A DNA stretch of 35,189 nt from Clostridia bacterium (GTDB lineage: Bacteria; Bacillota; Clostridia; Oscillospirales; Acutalibacteraceae), in contig JAGBCU010000021.1 in assembly GCA_017937865.1 (NCBI GenBank), positions 1 through 35,189 on the forward strand, read 5' to 3'. Shown piece after piece: positions 24,701 through 34,709 of this stretch. The first letter of the stretch is position 1. Each line of letters begins with the position of its first letter. Under the pieces are notes generated by a model. The model had not been told where the DNA came from. It saw only the letters and a program-made list of their open reading frames with translations, and did no database searches. A program made the position numbers and the translations under genes.

Positions 24701-25669
24701 TCAGATAGAAATTTCGTTTGAAATTCTGTAGAGCTCAAGGTCGATTGATTTTTTCATATTAAGAGCTTCTATAATGTCGTAGTCAACAATTTCATCCTTC
24801 TTAACAACAACAACTCTGTTACCGATATCGTTTTTAAGAAGCTGAACTGCATAGAAGCCTAACTGGCTTGCAAGAACTCTGTCACGTACTGAGGGTGAGC
24901 CACCACGCTGAACGTGACCGAGAACTGTTGCACGGCTTTCAACACCTGTTTTTTCTTCAATATATCTTGCAAGTGAATTACAATCGATACCCTTAACGCC
25001 TTCAGCAACAACAATAACGAAATGCTCTTTACCTGTTTTCTGAGTACGTTTCATTCTTTGAATGATATATGAATCAATATCGTAATCAACCTCAGGAATA
25101 AGAATACAAGTTGCACCAACTGCAATACCTGCGTTAAGAGCAAGGTAACCAGCATTTCTGCCCATAACCTCAACGATTGAGCATCTGTCGTGAGATTCTG
25201 TAGTATCACGAATACGGTCAACCATATCCATAACAGTATTAAGAGCAGTATCGTAACCGATAGTAAAGTCACTTGAAGCGATATCGTTGTCGATTGTGCC
25301 GGGAACACCGATACAAGGAATACCTTTAAGCGTAAGAGCACGAGCACCCTTGAACGTACCGTCACCACCGATAGTTACGATACCGTCAAGACCGAATTCC
25401 TTACAAACCTCTACAGCCTTATCCTGAACATCAGGGTCAGCAAACTCAGGACAACGAGCAGAATAGAGCATAGTACCACCACGGTGAATAATATCAGAAA
25501 CTGAACGAAGGTTCATTTCAAACATATCACCCTCAATAAGACCTTTATAGCCGCGACGGATACCCATAACCTTCATACCGCATTCGCAACCGCTTCTGAC
25601 AACCGCTCTGATAGCAGCGTTCATACCGGGTGCGTCGCCGCCACTTGTAAGTACACCAATTGTTTTCAC
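24701..25669 (-). CDS. pfkA: ATP-dependent 6-phosphofructokinase
   Basis: Glycolytic phosphofructokinase of the bacterial PfkA type, about 322 residues, making fructose 1,6-bisphosphate. Seen: KTIGVLTSGGDAPGMNAAIR at the N-terminus, GGDGTFKGA, the catalytic GTIDNDI, EVMGRNAGYLAL and LGHVQRGGSP. A Gly (GGDGT) at the nucleotide site points to ATP rather than pyrophosphate as donor. The start is the GTG at 25669, 7 bases after GGAGG; the TTG further up lies inside that ribosome site. It has its own promoter, with a palindrome in the spacer, and its own terminator. Confidence 0.97.
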   Translation of the reverse strand: MKTIGVLTSGGDAPGMNAAIRAVVRSGCECGMKVMGIRRGYKGLIEGDMFEMNLRSVSDIIHRGGTMLYSARCPEFADPDVQDKAVEVCKEFGLDGIVTIGGDGTFKGARALTLKGIPCIGVPGTIDNDIASSDFTIGYDTALNTVMDMVDRIRDTTESHDRCSIVEVMGRNAGYLALNAGIAVGATCILIPEVDYDIDSYIIQRMKRTQKTGKEHFVIVVAEGVKGIDCNSLARYIEEKTGVESRATVLGHVQRGGSPSVRDRVLASQLGFYAVQLLKNDIGNRVVVVKKDEIVDYDIIEALNMKKSIDLELYRISNEISI

Positions 25670-25722
25670 TTTAATTACCTCCAAATATCAAGGTTTTACC
25701 CTTTCATCCAAAAATCCCCAAG

Positions 25723-25751
25723 ATTATATCATAGATTTATAAATCTTACAA
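25723..25751 (-). promoter_or_regulatory. Promoter of pfkA with a 14-bp palindrome in the spacer
   Basis: On the - strand: TTGTAA (25746-25751), 17-bp spacer, TATAAT (25723-25728). The spacer contains the perfect palindrome AGATTTATAAATCT (25733-25746), a possible operator. The ~54-base leader then reaches GGAGG and the GTG start. Confidence 0.6.
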
Positions 25752-25825
25752 GAGCAAAATATACAATTTTATGTTAAATATGATTTTTACTTATAAAATA
25801 TAATATTTTTCTTCAAAACTAAATA

Positions 25826-25854
25826 TTGACAAAACGATTTTAATGTTGTATATT
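25826..25854 (+). promoter_or_regulatory. Promoter of tRNA-Phe
   Basis: TTGACA (25826-25831), 17-bp spacer, TATATT (25849-25854), ending 15 bases before the tRNA. Confidence 0.75.
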
Positions 25855-25869
25855 ATTGCAGTAACAAAT

Positions 25870-25944
<75 letters not shown>

Positions 25945-25945
<1 letters not shown>

Positions 25946-25978
25946 AATCGGCAAGGTTCGTCAGAATCTTGTCGATTT
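25945..25978 (+). terminator. Terminator of tRNA-Phe
   Basis: A 15-bp stem with two G-T pairs (AAATCGGCAAGGTTC / GAATCTTGTCGATTT) and a GTCA loop begins at the CCA end and is followed by TTTG. It also separates the tRNA from the lipoprotein gene. Confidence 0.75.
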
Positions 25979-26014
25979 TGCATATATAGTCAAAATCAAT
26001 TTAAAGAGGTACTT

Positions 26015-27100
26015 ATGAAAAGAAATAAAGCCTTTCTTAAAATAATATCATTACTTTTTTGCATTATCATTTTAAGCTCTTGCAATTCAAAAGAAATGCT
26101 AAAAACTAAAGATGTCACTGATAGAATTACTCAAACAAAGGTTATTTTACAATCTGAAAATAATGAAAATGAAGAGTTTGAAGAATTCTTTAAAGAATTC
26201 TCCCCTTCCTTTACACTTCCGGGACTTTTTGAGGGTCTTATTCCTCAAGGTATTTGCTACAACGCACTTTTAGACAGTTATATTATAAGCAATTATTATG
26301 AAGATGGAGCTTTTCCGTCTGTAATAACTATTGTTGACGCAGAATCAGGAAAATTTGAAAAAGCTTTGTTTTTACAGTATGACGACGGCACAGATTATAC
26401 CGGTCACGCAGGCGGTATTGCTTGCTCAGATGAATATATTTTCATTTCCTCTGACGGACAATGCTATACAATTTCAATTGAAGCAATTATCAAAGCTGAG
26501 AATTATGATAAGCTTCAATTTGAAAGCAATTTTAAACTAAATACAAAAGGCTCATTTGCCGCATTCTGCGACGATATTTTGTGGTTTGGCGATTTCATTG
26601 AAAGCGATAATAAGGCAAGAGAGAGCTCATCTCTAATAACGACACTCGATAACGGAGAAACCTTTTACGCATACTGCGAGGGCTATATTCTTGAAAACGG
26701 TTTACCGAAATTCAAAAGTATAAACTCAACTCAAACAGGATACATCCCCGATTACTATATTGCAATACCCGAACAAGTACAAGGAATGGCTTTTTCCAAA
26801 ACAGGTGATATTATTTTTTCAACAAGCTACGGCAGAAAGAATAATTCTAAATTATACATTTACGAAGATATTTTAATTTCTGAAAGAGTCGGTACAATTG
26901 ATATTGACGGCAACATTATTGATTTGCTAGCTTGCAATAACGAAAATAAAGAAAAAACAATCACTGCTTTACCTATGTCAGAGGGCATGACACAAAGCAA
27001 ATACGGAGTCACTTTAATTTTTGAATCAGGTGCAGAAAAATACAGACAACACAGAGGCAAATTCCCCGTAGATACGGCTTACATTGCGAATATTGAATAA
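26015..27100 (+). CDS. Lipoprotein of unknown function, beta-propeller-like
   Basis: A 361-residue exported protein I do not recognise. The N-terminus is a lipoprotein signal: KRNK, a hydrophobic stretch IISLLFCIIIL, then lipobox LSSC with the acylated Cys near residue 23. The mature part has repeating short strand-rich units (IPQGICYNALLDSYIISNYY, ITIVDAESGKFEKALFL, GGIACSDEYIFISSDG, AAFCDDILWFGDF), as in beta-propeller or YncE/SMP-30-like proteins. A domain class is suggested but not proven. I start at the ATG at 26015 after AAAGAGGT. It stands alone between the tRNA terminator and a bidirectional terminator. Location: outer face of the membrane. Confidence 0.75.
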   Translation: MKRNKAFLKIISLLFCIIILSSCNSKEMLKTKDVTDRITQTKVILQSENNENEEFEEFFKEFSPSFTLPGLFEGLIPQGICYNALLDSYIISNYYEDGAFPSVITIVDAESGKFEKALFLQYDDGTDYTGHAGGIACSDEYIFISSDGQCYTISIEAIIKAENYDKLQFESNFKLNTKGSFAAFCDDILWFGDFIESDNKARESSSLITTLDNGETFYAYCEGYILENGLPKFKSINSTQTGYIPDYYIAIPEQVQGMAFSKTGDIIFSTSYGRKNNSKLYIYEDILISERVGTIDIDGNIIDLLACNNENKEKTITALPMSEGMTQSKYGVTLIFESGAEKYRQHRGKFPVDTAYIANIE

Positions 27101-27130
27101 AAAAGTGTCCCGATTTTCGGGACACTTTTT
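27101..27130. terminator. Bidirectional terminator between convergent genes
   Basis: A 12-bp perfect stem, AAAAGTGTCCCG / CGGGACACTTTT, with a short loop and T-runs on both strands. It ends the lipoprotein gene (+) and the addBA operon (-). Confidence 0.9.
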
Positions 27131-27132
27131 GT

Positions 27133-27651
27133 TTACCACGTTTGTTCAAAGGTTGCGTCAGGCTTTTTGGATGCGGTGTCGTTGTAGTACTCGATCTTTA
27201 AATAATTATTATCATTATTCAAAGCAAAGGCTACGCTTGCCGTAAAAACACCGGATTCTCCTATTTCGCTTGGCTCAAACAAACCGTTTTGAGGATATTG
27301 CTTTAATTCTTTGCCTCTTTTATCATAGGCTTTAAAATGGGTGTTACCTATAGAAAGACCATCTGTAATATCCGCGTTTTTATATTCATAAACAACTACT
27401 GCAACTCTTTCTGCTTTTGGTGCATCTTCGTCGGCTGAGTTTGGTTCAGCCTCAAAAACAGCAGTAATTTTAACCGAATAATTACCCTCTTGAGATTTTA
27501 AAGTAATTTCGTCTTCTAACGAGGTTTGTTCAGCAATTTCAGATTCATTATTTTTGTCTTCTTGCGGCTTTTTTGAGCCTGAAACAAGGGCAACAACAAG
27601 CAAAATAACGGCAATTATTGAAACACAGATGATTATAAATTTTCTATTCAT
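27133..27651 (-). CDS. Membrane-anchored extracytoplasmic protein, DUF4352-like
   Basis: A 172-residue protein with an N-terminal signal/anchor helix (about 4-24, FIIICVSIIAVILLVVALVSG), a charged low-complexity linker (25-45) and a beta-sandwich-like domain. The pattern VRVAVVVYEYKNADI...FKAYDKRGKEL...GVFTASVAF resembles immunoglobulin-like DUF4352/DUF5067 domains of Gram-positive surface proteins, but I cannot fix the family. There is no lipobox Cys. It starts 13 bases after addA with GAGGTG, so it is probably transcribed with addBA. Function unknown. Confidence 0.75.
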   Translation of the reverse strand: MNRKFIIICVSIIAVILLVVALVSGSKKPQEDKNNESEIAEQTSLEDEITLKSQEGNYSVKITAVFEAEPNSADEDAPKAERVAVVVYEYKNADITDGLSIGNTHFKAYDKRGKELKQYPQNGLFEPSEIGESGVFTASVAFALNNDNNYLKIEYYNDTASKKPDATFEQTW

Positions 27652-27664
27652 AAAATCTCACACC

Positions 27665-30600
27665 TCAATCAATTTTAATAAATTTCTTAAGATTGAAAGA
27701 AAAAATATACTTTTCTTTTACCTTTACGCCTAAGCACTGATAAAGTGCATCTGCATAAATATCAAGCTGATTTTTATACGTAAAAACAAATATGCTCTCA
27801 TCGGAAATCTTATCGGTTTTATAGTCGATAAGCACTGCTTCACCATTTTCAATAAATGCACAGTCAAGCTTACCCTGAACAACGATTTGCTCACCCTTAA
27901 CTGAAGCTGAAGCATTTTCGTAAATATCTTCTGCAGGTCGTAAAACTGAAAACTCGTATTCTTTTAATACTTTTTGAGATTTTAAAAGTCTGGCGATAAT
28001 GTCGCTATTTACGAAAAGCTTAACGGTATCCACATCTAAAACGTTGATTTCTTCATCAGTTAAAATACGCTCTTCAGAAAGGCGTTTTATTTCCTCATCA
28101 ACATTATACAACGTTTTTTCAAAATCTGCAAATTCAAGGAATTTATGAACGGCATTACCCTTATCAGCACCTGTAAAACCACCTTTTAAAAACTGCGGTT
28201 TTTTAGTAGCGAAAAATGCTTTACTGTCTCTGTGCATTTCAGTTGAGGATGCAGCAACCTTTGCGAGAACACCTGTTGAATCAAAAGGATAAACGTAGTT
28301 AATTCTATCAGATATTTTTTCAAGCAATTCCTTGTTATATAAAGCTTCAGCACCGTTTTCATCGTTATCGGTAATGACTACACCGTCAAAGCTATCAACA
28401 TAAGAAACATCAACACCGAAATCGGTGTTTGCCTCTTTACCGATTATTTCAACACCGCAACAATCACGAACAATTTTACAGTCCTTATGGAAAGCAAAGC
28501 AAGATAACAACCATTCAGACATATTGCTTGCTTTATATACTGCGTATGGTGAAATTTTACCTTCAGCAGTTGTAAAATGGCTATTGAGTCTAACCTTTTT
28601 TCTTAAGGTTTTACCCGAAACGTCACAGATGAAAGCAAGATGCTCTTTTGCTCTTGTTAATGCAACGTAAAGAATTCTTATTTCTTCTGAAATATCACCG
28701 AATAAAATCGCTTTTTCAGTAGCAGAAGATGACAATGAATGATACCTTGTAAATAACTCATCATCGCGAATTTTAAGACCAATACCCGTTTCCTTTGACA
28801 AGGTCATTGAGTTATAGCAATCACGACGGTTGAACCCCTTTGAGCAATCAGCAAGAATAACGTAAGGGAATTCAAGGCCTTTACTCTTATGAATTGACAT
28901 TATTTTTACACAGTTGTCATCAGAGTCAGAATTAACTGCACTCTTCATTTCGCCGTTATCAATTGCATAATTTAATGCCCTGACGAAGTCATTAAGACCC
29001 TTTCTGCCATTTTCAACAAAGTTCTCGGCAAAGCTTATAAAGCCCTTAATATTCGCTCTCCTTTGCTCACCCTCGCCTGCTGCATAATAAATATCATACA
29101 CGCTTAAATCGTTAATAACGTATTTCACAAGCTCATCAACTGAGTGAGAAGCGGAAACGTTTCTGTAAAGCTTTAGTTTACGTAAAAAGCTTTCTGCTTT
29201 TACAGAGGTTTTAGCATATTCAACAAGGCAAACGTATAAATCTGCCTTTGAATCTATCATTCTGATTTCTGCAAGCTCGTCAGCAGTAAAGCCGAAAACG
29301 GGTGACATCAAAACAGATATCAAGGGTATATCAATCAAGGGGTTATTTACAACTCTGATAAGTGAAGAAAGAAACTGAATTTCTTTGTAATCAGAGGAAA
29401 TTTCTTCCGTTGAAACGCTAACAGGGATTCCGTTTGCTTTTAAGGCTTCTGCATAAGCTTCTGCTTTATTTTTAGTACTTCTTAGAAGAATGCAAAAATC
29501 GCCCCATTTAATATTTCTTTCACTGTCTTTAACGGTAACCTTAACACCGCTTGACATAACACGTTTGATATACGATGCCACAACCTGAGGCTCTGATATT
29601 TCTTCTTCGCAATCTTCGTCGTTTATGCAAATGATTTCTGTATCCGGTGTGTGCTTTTCGGGATAATAATCGGCACCGAAATAAAGATATTCATCCTCGT
29701 TATAGTCTATTTCGCCGACAGCCCTTGTCATAAGCCTTGAAAAGATAAAGTTTACTGTTTTATCAATACCCTCTCGGCTTCTGAAATTCTTTTCGAGTAT
29801 TATTTTCGAAGGCTTCTTTGAACCGTCATAATCATTCAATTCGTCTTTTAACTTAATGAATAAATCGGGGCTGGCAAGACGAAAACGGTAAATACTTTGC
29901 TTAACGTCGCCAACAACGTACATATTCTCGCAATCTCTTGAAATAAGACGGAATATTTTGTTCTGAGCTTCGTTTGTATCCTGATATTCGTCGATTAAAA
30001 TCTCTTTATATTTGTTTCTTAGCTCTTTAAGTAGCGGTGTTTCTGCTTCGTTACCGTTTTCATCGTAAGCTACTAAAAGGTTTAGTGTTTTATGAAGAAT
30101 ATCATCAAAAGAATATGAATTTAACTCTTTCTTTTCAGCATCAAGCATTTCAGTTAATCTGATAACAGAATCGCAAAGCTTTTTTATAACAGGATAGAGA
30201 ATTTCGCAGTCTTTTTTGTGCTCTTCAGAGGTCGGTAAGGTATGTTTTTTCAAGTCGCCAACATCTTTTTCAACGTCATCAAAAACGTTTTTTGTAAGCT
30301 CTTTAACGTACTCATCAACCTTACTGTTACGGGCATAAGGCTTAACAATAATACCCTCTTTAATGACAGAAACCATACCGTCCCAATTGCGATTATTTAC
30401 ACATTCGAGAAGTATTTTAAGCTTATCGGCAGTTCCTCTGAAGCGAAGATAATAGTCTGAGCTAAAGCCACCCGCTTCATCCATAAGAGAAATACACTTT
30501 TCTAATCTGTTAATATGAAATTCAGATAGCATTAATGCATATTTAAAAATATAATCTGCCCAGACTGTATTTTCCGGTGAAATTTCAGGCGAAAAAGCCT

Positions 30601-31192
30601 GAGCTACATCAGAAAGCCACTTTTGCGGTGACGGATATGCTCTCGAATACTCGTAAAGCTTTCTTAATATTTCGTAAAACTCGCTGTCATCGCGGTCATT
30701 AAGAAACATTTTTGTAAGGCTTATAAAATCCTTATCATTTTCTTCGTAAAGCTCGTTAATTAATCTGTCGCAAACAGATTGCATTAACTCGTTATTATCT
30801 TTATCATCAAGAATTTTAAAATCAGAGCTTACGTCTGCAAGATGAAAGTTATCTTTAATGAGCTTTGAACAAAAAGAGTCTATAGTACAAATATCACCAA
30901 CAGGCAATAAATTCATTTGACGGCGTAAATACTCATTGTTTTCGTTATCATCATTCAATTCTGCTTCAATAGCTTTATAAATTCGCTCTCTCATCTCGGC
31001 GGCTGCCGCCTTAGTAAAAGTAACGACAAGTATTTCATTAACCAAACAAGGCTCAGATACATCGCAAAGAATTCTTTTAACTCTTTCAGTTAAAACCGCA
31101 GTTTTGCCTGAGCCTGCAGCCGCTGAAACAAGGACCTGCATACCTCTCGCTTCAATCGCCTTTTTTTGATTATCAGTCCATTCCCTGCTCAT
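27665..31192 (-). CDS. addA: ATP-dependent helicase/nuclease subunit A
   Basis: AddA, the UvrD-type helicase plus nuclease subunit of the AddAB complex that processes DNA double-strand ends for recombination. About 1175 residues. Seen: Walker A SAAAGSGKT (23-31), the DEYQDT box, VVGDVKQSIYRFR, MSIHKSKGLEFPYV, LYVALTRAKEHL and the C-terminal RecB-type nuclease motif VLIDYKTDK. I start at the ATG at 31192; a GTG three codons upstream is also possible. The 5' end overlaps the 3' end of addB, so the two are translationally coupled. The length is typical for the Bacillus family (about 1230). Confidence 0.96.
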   Translation of the reverse strand: MSREWTDNQKKAIEARGMQVLVSAAAGSGKTAVLTERVKRILCDVSEPCLVNEILVVTFTKAAAAEMRERIYKAIEAELNDDNENNEYLRRQMNLLPVGDICTIDSFCSKLIKDNFHLADVSSDFKILDDKDNNELMQSVCDRLINELYEENDKDFISLTKMFLNDRDDSEFYEILRKLYEYSRAYPSPQKWLSDVAQAFSPEISPENTVWADYIFKYALMLSEFHINRLEKCISLMDEAGGFSSDYYLRFRGTADKLKILLECVNNRNWDGMVSVIKEGIIVKPYARNSKVDEYVKELTKNVFDDVEKDVGDLKKHTLPTSEEHKKDCEILYPVIKKLCDSVIRLTEMLDAEKKELNSYSFDDILHKTLNLLVAYDENGNEAETPLLKELRNKYKEILIDEYQDTNEAQNKIFRLISRDCENMYVVGDVKQSIYRFRLASPDLFIKLKDELNDYDGSKKPSKIILEKNFRSREGIDKTVNFIFSRLMTRAVGEIDYNEDEYLYFGADYYPEKHTPDTEIICINDEDCEEEISEPQVVASYIKRVMSSGVKVTVKDSERNIKWGDFCILLRSTKNKAEAYAEALKANGIPVSVSTEEISSDYKEIQFLSSLIRVVNNPLIDIPLISVLMSPVFGFTADELAEIRMIDSKADLYVCLVEYAKTSVKAESFLRKLKLYRNVSASHSVDELVKYVINDLSVYDIYYAAGEGEQRRANIKGFISFAENFVENGRKGLNDFVRALNYAIDNGEMKSAVNSDSDDNCVKIMSIHKSKGLEFPYVILADCSKGFNRRDCYNSMTLSKETGIGLKIRDDELFTRYHSLSSSATEKAILFGDISEEIRILYVALTRAKEHLAFICDVSGKTLRKKVRLNSHFTTAEGKISPYAVYKASNMSEWLLSCFAFHKDCKIVRDCCGVEIIGKEANTDFGVDVSYVDSFDGVVITDNDENGAEALYNKELLEKISDRINYVYPFDSTGVLAKVAASSTEMHRDSKAFFATKKPQFLKGGFTGADKGNAVHKFLEFADFEKTLYNVDEEIKRLSEERILTDEEINVLDVDTVKLFVNSDIIARLLKSQKVLKEYEFSVLRPAEDIYENASASVKGEQIVVQGKLDCAFIENGEAVLIDYKTDKISDESIFVFTYKNQLDIYADALYQCLGVKVKEKYIFSFNLKKFIKID

Positions 31193-34100
31193 TACCTTCA
31201 CCGTCCAATCTTTCCAAAGCTTTAAGATGTGTAAGCTTTGTTATTTCGTTAATTTTATCATTCTTTTCAATTCCGCAAATTGATTTATATGAGCAATAAG
31301 AGCACATTTTACCTTCACCATCGCTACCGCAAGGTATAGCACCTATAAGACCCCCGTGAAGACTTTCGCCCATATCAATTATCTTTTTATCTATAATTTT
31401 AGACAAAGTCTTAAACTGTGACAAAGAATAGTAATTATCCTTTGAGGAGCCATCCTTTTTATATGAAACAGGAAAATAATCGGGATATTTATCAACACCC
31501 ATTCCATTAAAAACAACGGGACTGTCAAGCACCATTCCAGAAAGCTTACCGCTTACCCTCTTTTGAGCTTCAACGTTTTCTATTGACGGTGAACGGCTAT
31601 CAAGATAGCTTGAAACACCTATTCTTGAGGGAAGATATAGAACGCCTGCAGGGAGAATATCGCCGTAATAGCCTTTGCCATTCTTCTCAAGAGCCATTAA
31701 ATAAAGCACCATCTGAATATTAAGACCGTCAAAAAGCTCAGATAATTTAAACTCTTTTTTGCCCGTTTTATAGTCAATGACACGAAGATATTTTATACCG
31801 TCCTTTTCCATCATATCAACTCGGTCAACGGAGCCCGTAACCTTAACGTTGCCCTCATTCAAAGGTAATTCGTAGGCAGGTATTTCTTCACCACCGATTC
31901 TTAACTCAAAATCACATGGTGAAAATTCACCTATTTGAAATTCAAGCTTTAACCTATTGATAATAGCCATTGATATGTCAATAAGTCGGTTAAATAAAAA
32001 CATAAAGCGTTTTGATTTTTCGTCAAGACCACCCATTTTTTCATCAAGATATTCTTTCAATACGCTTGAAACAGTTGATTCGATTTCATCGTCGCTTGCA
32101 TTGATAAATTCAGCTTTAGGAAATTGATTTAACACTTTTTCCATAACGAGATGAACAATCGTACCGCTTTGGGCAGGGTCGAGCACAGCCTCTCTTAAGG
32201 GCTCGGCTTTAAGACCGTACCTCATAAAATAAGCAAAGGGACAGTTATAAAAGCTTTCAACCTTACTTGCTGAAATATAAACGTTTTCACCGAAAAGCTT
32301 CTTTGATATTTCGGGATTATCAAATTTCACAGGTTTCTTACTATTTAAACGGTCTAAAACCACCTTTTTGCCGTAATAAAGCTCATTGTTTTCAAAATAT
32401 TTTTCAAGCGTAGCTTTTAGCTCGTTAGTTTCAAAATAATTTTGAGCATATACGGAAAAAGCAGAATCTTCACTTTCAATATAATATGAAGAATCAAGCT
32501 CATCAGTAGAAATAAAATCGCAATCATTGATGCAAGAAAGAGCAGTATCAACTATTTCCGAGGGTGTAACCGAATTACCTTCAGAATCGGCAGATTTATA
32601 TACAAGATAAAGCTTTTCAGATGCCGCAGTAACGGCACAGTAAGCAATAAAGCGTTCTTCATCAATAGTGTTTTCAAAAGCGGGTCTTACGTCTATCCCT
32701 AAATTAGTAAGGATAACTCTGTCAGAGTCGGTTAAAACACCACCTTGAACATTCACTAACGGGAATTCCTCATGATTTACACCAACAAGGAAAGCAACCT
32801 TGATTTTTTCAATTCTGATTCTGTCAGCACTACCAACGGTTACCTCGTCAAGACCTTGAGGAATTTCACCTATATCACCACTTGAAACGAGTATATCGAA
32901 AATTTCTTTCCATCTTTTTAAGCTACAAGCTTTTTCGGGTAAAAGGTTAGCAATTGAATCAAGAATATTTATTAAAACATCCCAAGTACCCTCTACCCTT
33001 TCGCTTTCAACAAAAAAACCGTCACTTTCAAGGGAAACACATAAATCGTAAAGTTTTTCACGCACACCGGTATCAATTATAAAATTATAAACCGCTTCCG
33101 CTATTTCATTACCGCTTTTATCGTCGCATTTCTTTTTTAGCGACAACAATGGTAAAACTGCTTTTTTTCTTATACTGTTAATTTCTTCAAGCTCTTTTAC
33201 TTGCTTCTCGGTGAAATCACTACCGAAGCCATCGGGGTTCATTGTAAAATCATTTTGCCATTGCTTTGAGCCTACGCCCCAAACGAGAGCATATTTCTCC
33301 AGTCTTGAAATCTCACCAAGAGAAAGAGATGTTAAACCGGATTTCAAGTAACACATAAGGCTTTCTGTGGTAAAGCCTTGTGTAAGACAATCTATTGCAG
33401 AGCTAAGATAAACGAAAAGTGTTTCATTTACGAGAGGTCTGCGACTATCGTCAAACACTGCAATATCAAGACGTCTTAATGCATCAATAATATTACTTTT
33501 ATAAACACCGTTTGTTCTTTCAATAACGGCAATATCACGGCAACGGTATTTACCGCTTCTTAAGAGCTTTTTAATAGTTGCGGCAATATAAGCACATTCA
33601 TCATCGGAATTTTTACATTTAACAACAGTAACACTACCGTCAGAAATATCACTGACAGTTTTTTTAGATGAATAAAGATTTTTTTCAAGAGTTAAAATAT
33701 CTTTACCGAATGCATCTTCCGATTGGTTGCAAAAAATTTCTGATACTGAAACGTTATTTTTATTAGCAATACCTCTCAAGGCTTGCTCTAATTCGCGCAT
33801 ATAATAAAGCGAAGTAAATTTTTTTGCACCTTCATCAACACAAATGGAAAAATAAACGTTATCAGCTTGGGATAAAATAATATCAATACAACGAAGTTCT
33901 TGCTTAGAAAACGTTCTGAAGCTATCTAAAAATACTGTTTTATTCTTAAAGAAATTGTTTTCAACAGCAAATTCATTAAACACACTTAATGCTTCGGCAT
34001 CATCAAAGTAGCTTTGCGATAACAATGCATCATAAGTGTTGTTAATAAGGTCAAGCTCTTTTATTTTATCCTTTAAAACGCAGTCATTTAAGGTGTCAAT

Positions 34101-34520
34101 TTTTTCATTCAGGTTATCGCTATCAATACAGCAATATTTTAATTCTTTCGAAAAATCAACAAGCGGTCCTAACGCGACTGAATTTTGACGAATGTTTTTG
34201 AAGATTTCAAGTCTGCCGTCAAGCTGTAGCAGGGCTTCACCCATAAGGGCGGTTTTAACACCATTGCTTGCAATTTTGCTTTGAACCTCAACAGAATTTT
34301 TAATATTTGAAAGTGCCATACGTGGAAAGCTTAAAACATCAATTTGTTTAAGCTTTTTAGCACCTAAAAATTTAAGCATCGCTCTTTCGGATTCAAAAGA
34401 GAATTGCTCGGGAACAATAAGCAAAGGCTTACTTTCGTTGTTTTCACAATATTCACCGATAATCTGTCTTATTTTATTTGTTTTACCGCTACCGGCTCGC
34501 CCTTTAACAAGATAAAGCAT
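31173..34520 (-). CDS. addB: ATP-dependent helicase/nuclease subunit B
   Basis: AddB, partner of AddA with an inactivated helicase core, a second nuclease and an Fe-S cluster. 1115 residues. Seen: the N-terminal Walker A GRAGSGKT (7-14), a C-terminal RecB-like nuclease RVIDYKTGKK, and the Fe-S cysteines: one in FYNCPFAYFM and three in CSYCSYKSIC close to the C-terminus, as in Bacillus AddB. GGAGGTG precedes the ATG. It is the first gene of the addB-addA operon, with no clear consensus promoter found in 34521-34640. Confidence 0.96.
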   Translation of the reverse strand: MLYLVKGRAGSGKTNKIRQIIGEYCENNESKPLLIVPEQFSFESERAMLKFLGAKKLKQIDVLSFPRMALSNIKNSVEVQSKIASNGVKTALMGEALLQLDGRLEIFKNIRQNSVALGPLVDFSKELKYCCIDSDNLNEKIDTLNDCVLKDKIKELDLINNTYDALLSQSYFDDAEALSVFNEFAVENNFFKNKTVFLDSFRTFSKQELRCIDIILSQADNVYFSICVDEGAKKFTSLYYMRELEQALRGIANKNNVSVSEIFCNQSEDAFGKDILTLEKNLYSSKKTVSDISDGSVTVVKCKNSDDECAYIAATIKKLLRSGKYRCRDIAVIERTNGVYKSNIIDALRRLDIAVFDDSRRPLVNETLFVYLSSAIDCLTQGFTTESLMCYLKSGLTSLSLGEISRLEKYALVWGVGSKQWQNDFTMNPDGFGSDFTEKQVKELEEINSIRKKAVLPLLSLKKKCDDKSGNEIAEAVYNFIIDTGVREKLYDLCVSLESDGFFVESERVEGTWDVLINILDSIANLLPEKACSLKRWKEIFDILVSSGDIGEIPQGLDEVTVGSADRIRIEKIKVAFLVGVNHEEFPLVNVQGGVLTDSDRVILTNLGIDVRPAFENTIDEERFIAYCAVTAASEKLYLVYKSADSEGNSVTPSEIVDTALSCINDCDFISTDELDSSYYIESEDSAFSVYAQNYFETNELKATLEKYFENNELYYGKKVVLDRLNSKKPVKFDNPEISKKLFGENVYISASKVESFYNCPFAYFMRYGLKAEPLREAVLDPAQSGTIVHLVMEKVLNQFPKAEFINASDDEIESTVSSVLKEYLDEKMGGLDEKSKRFMFLFNRLIDISMAIINRLKLEFQIGEFSPCDFELRIGGEEIPAYELPLNEGNVKVTGSVDRVDMMEKDGIKYLRVIDYKTGKKEFKLSELFDGLNIQMVLYLMALEKNGKGYYGDILPAGVLYLPSRIGVSSYLDSRSPSIENVEAQKRVSGKLSGMVLDSPVVFNGMGVDKYPDYFPVSYKKDGSSKDNYYSLSQFKTLSKIIDKKIIDMGESLHGGLIGAIPCGSDGEGKMCSYCSYKSICGIEKNDKINEITKLTHLKALERLDGEGNEQGMD

Positions 34521-34649
34521 AAAGCACCTCCGCTTTTTTACTGTTTATCATTTTACCACATAACAATCAAAAATAAAATAGCAAATTATACATTTAAAGT
34601 TGCATAAATGGTACACTAAAATTTAATTTTCATAATTCATTATAAATTT

Positions 34650-34704
34650 ACTCTTTCGGTCAATAATATAAAAGATAATAAATGGCGTAATCGCCGAAAG
34701 GAGT
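34650..34704 (+). promoter_or_regulatory. Leader stem that could cover the ribosome site of the DUF378 gene
   Basis: ACTCTTTCGG (34650-34659) can pair with CCGAAAGGAGT (34694-34704, one bulged G), which contains the AAAGGAG ribosome site. A small hairpin GGCG-taat-CGCC (34684-34695) shares two bases with it, so the two could be alternatives. Structure only; no function shown. Confidence 0.3.
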
Positions 34705-34709
34705 ATTTT

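Noticed and set aside
25825..25833. ATTGACAAA resembles a Spo0A box (8/9) upstream of tRNA-Phe
   Set aside because: It is simply the TTGACA -35 hexamer followed by A's; a promoter of a tRNA gene explains it fully.
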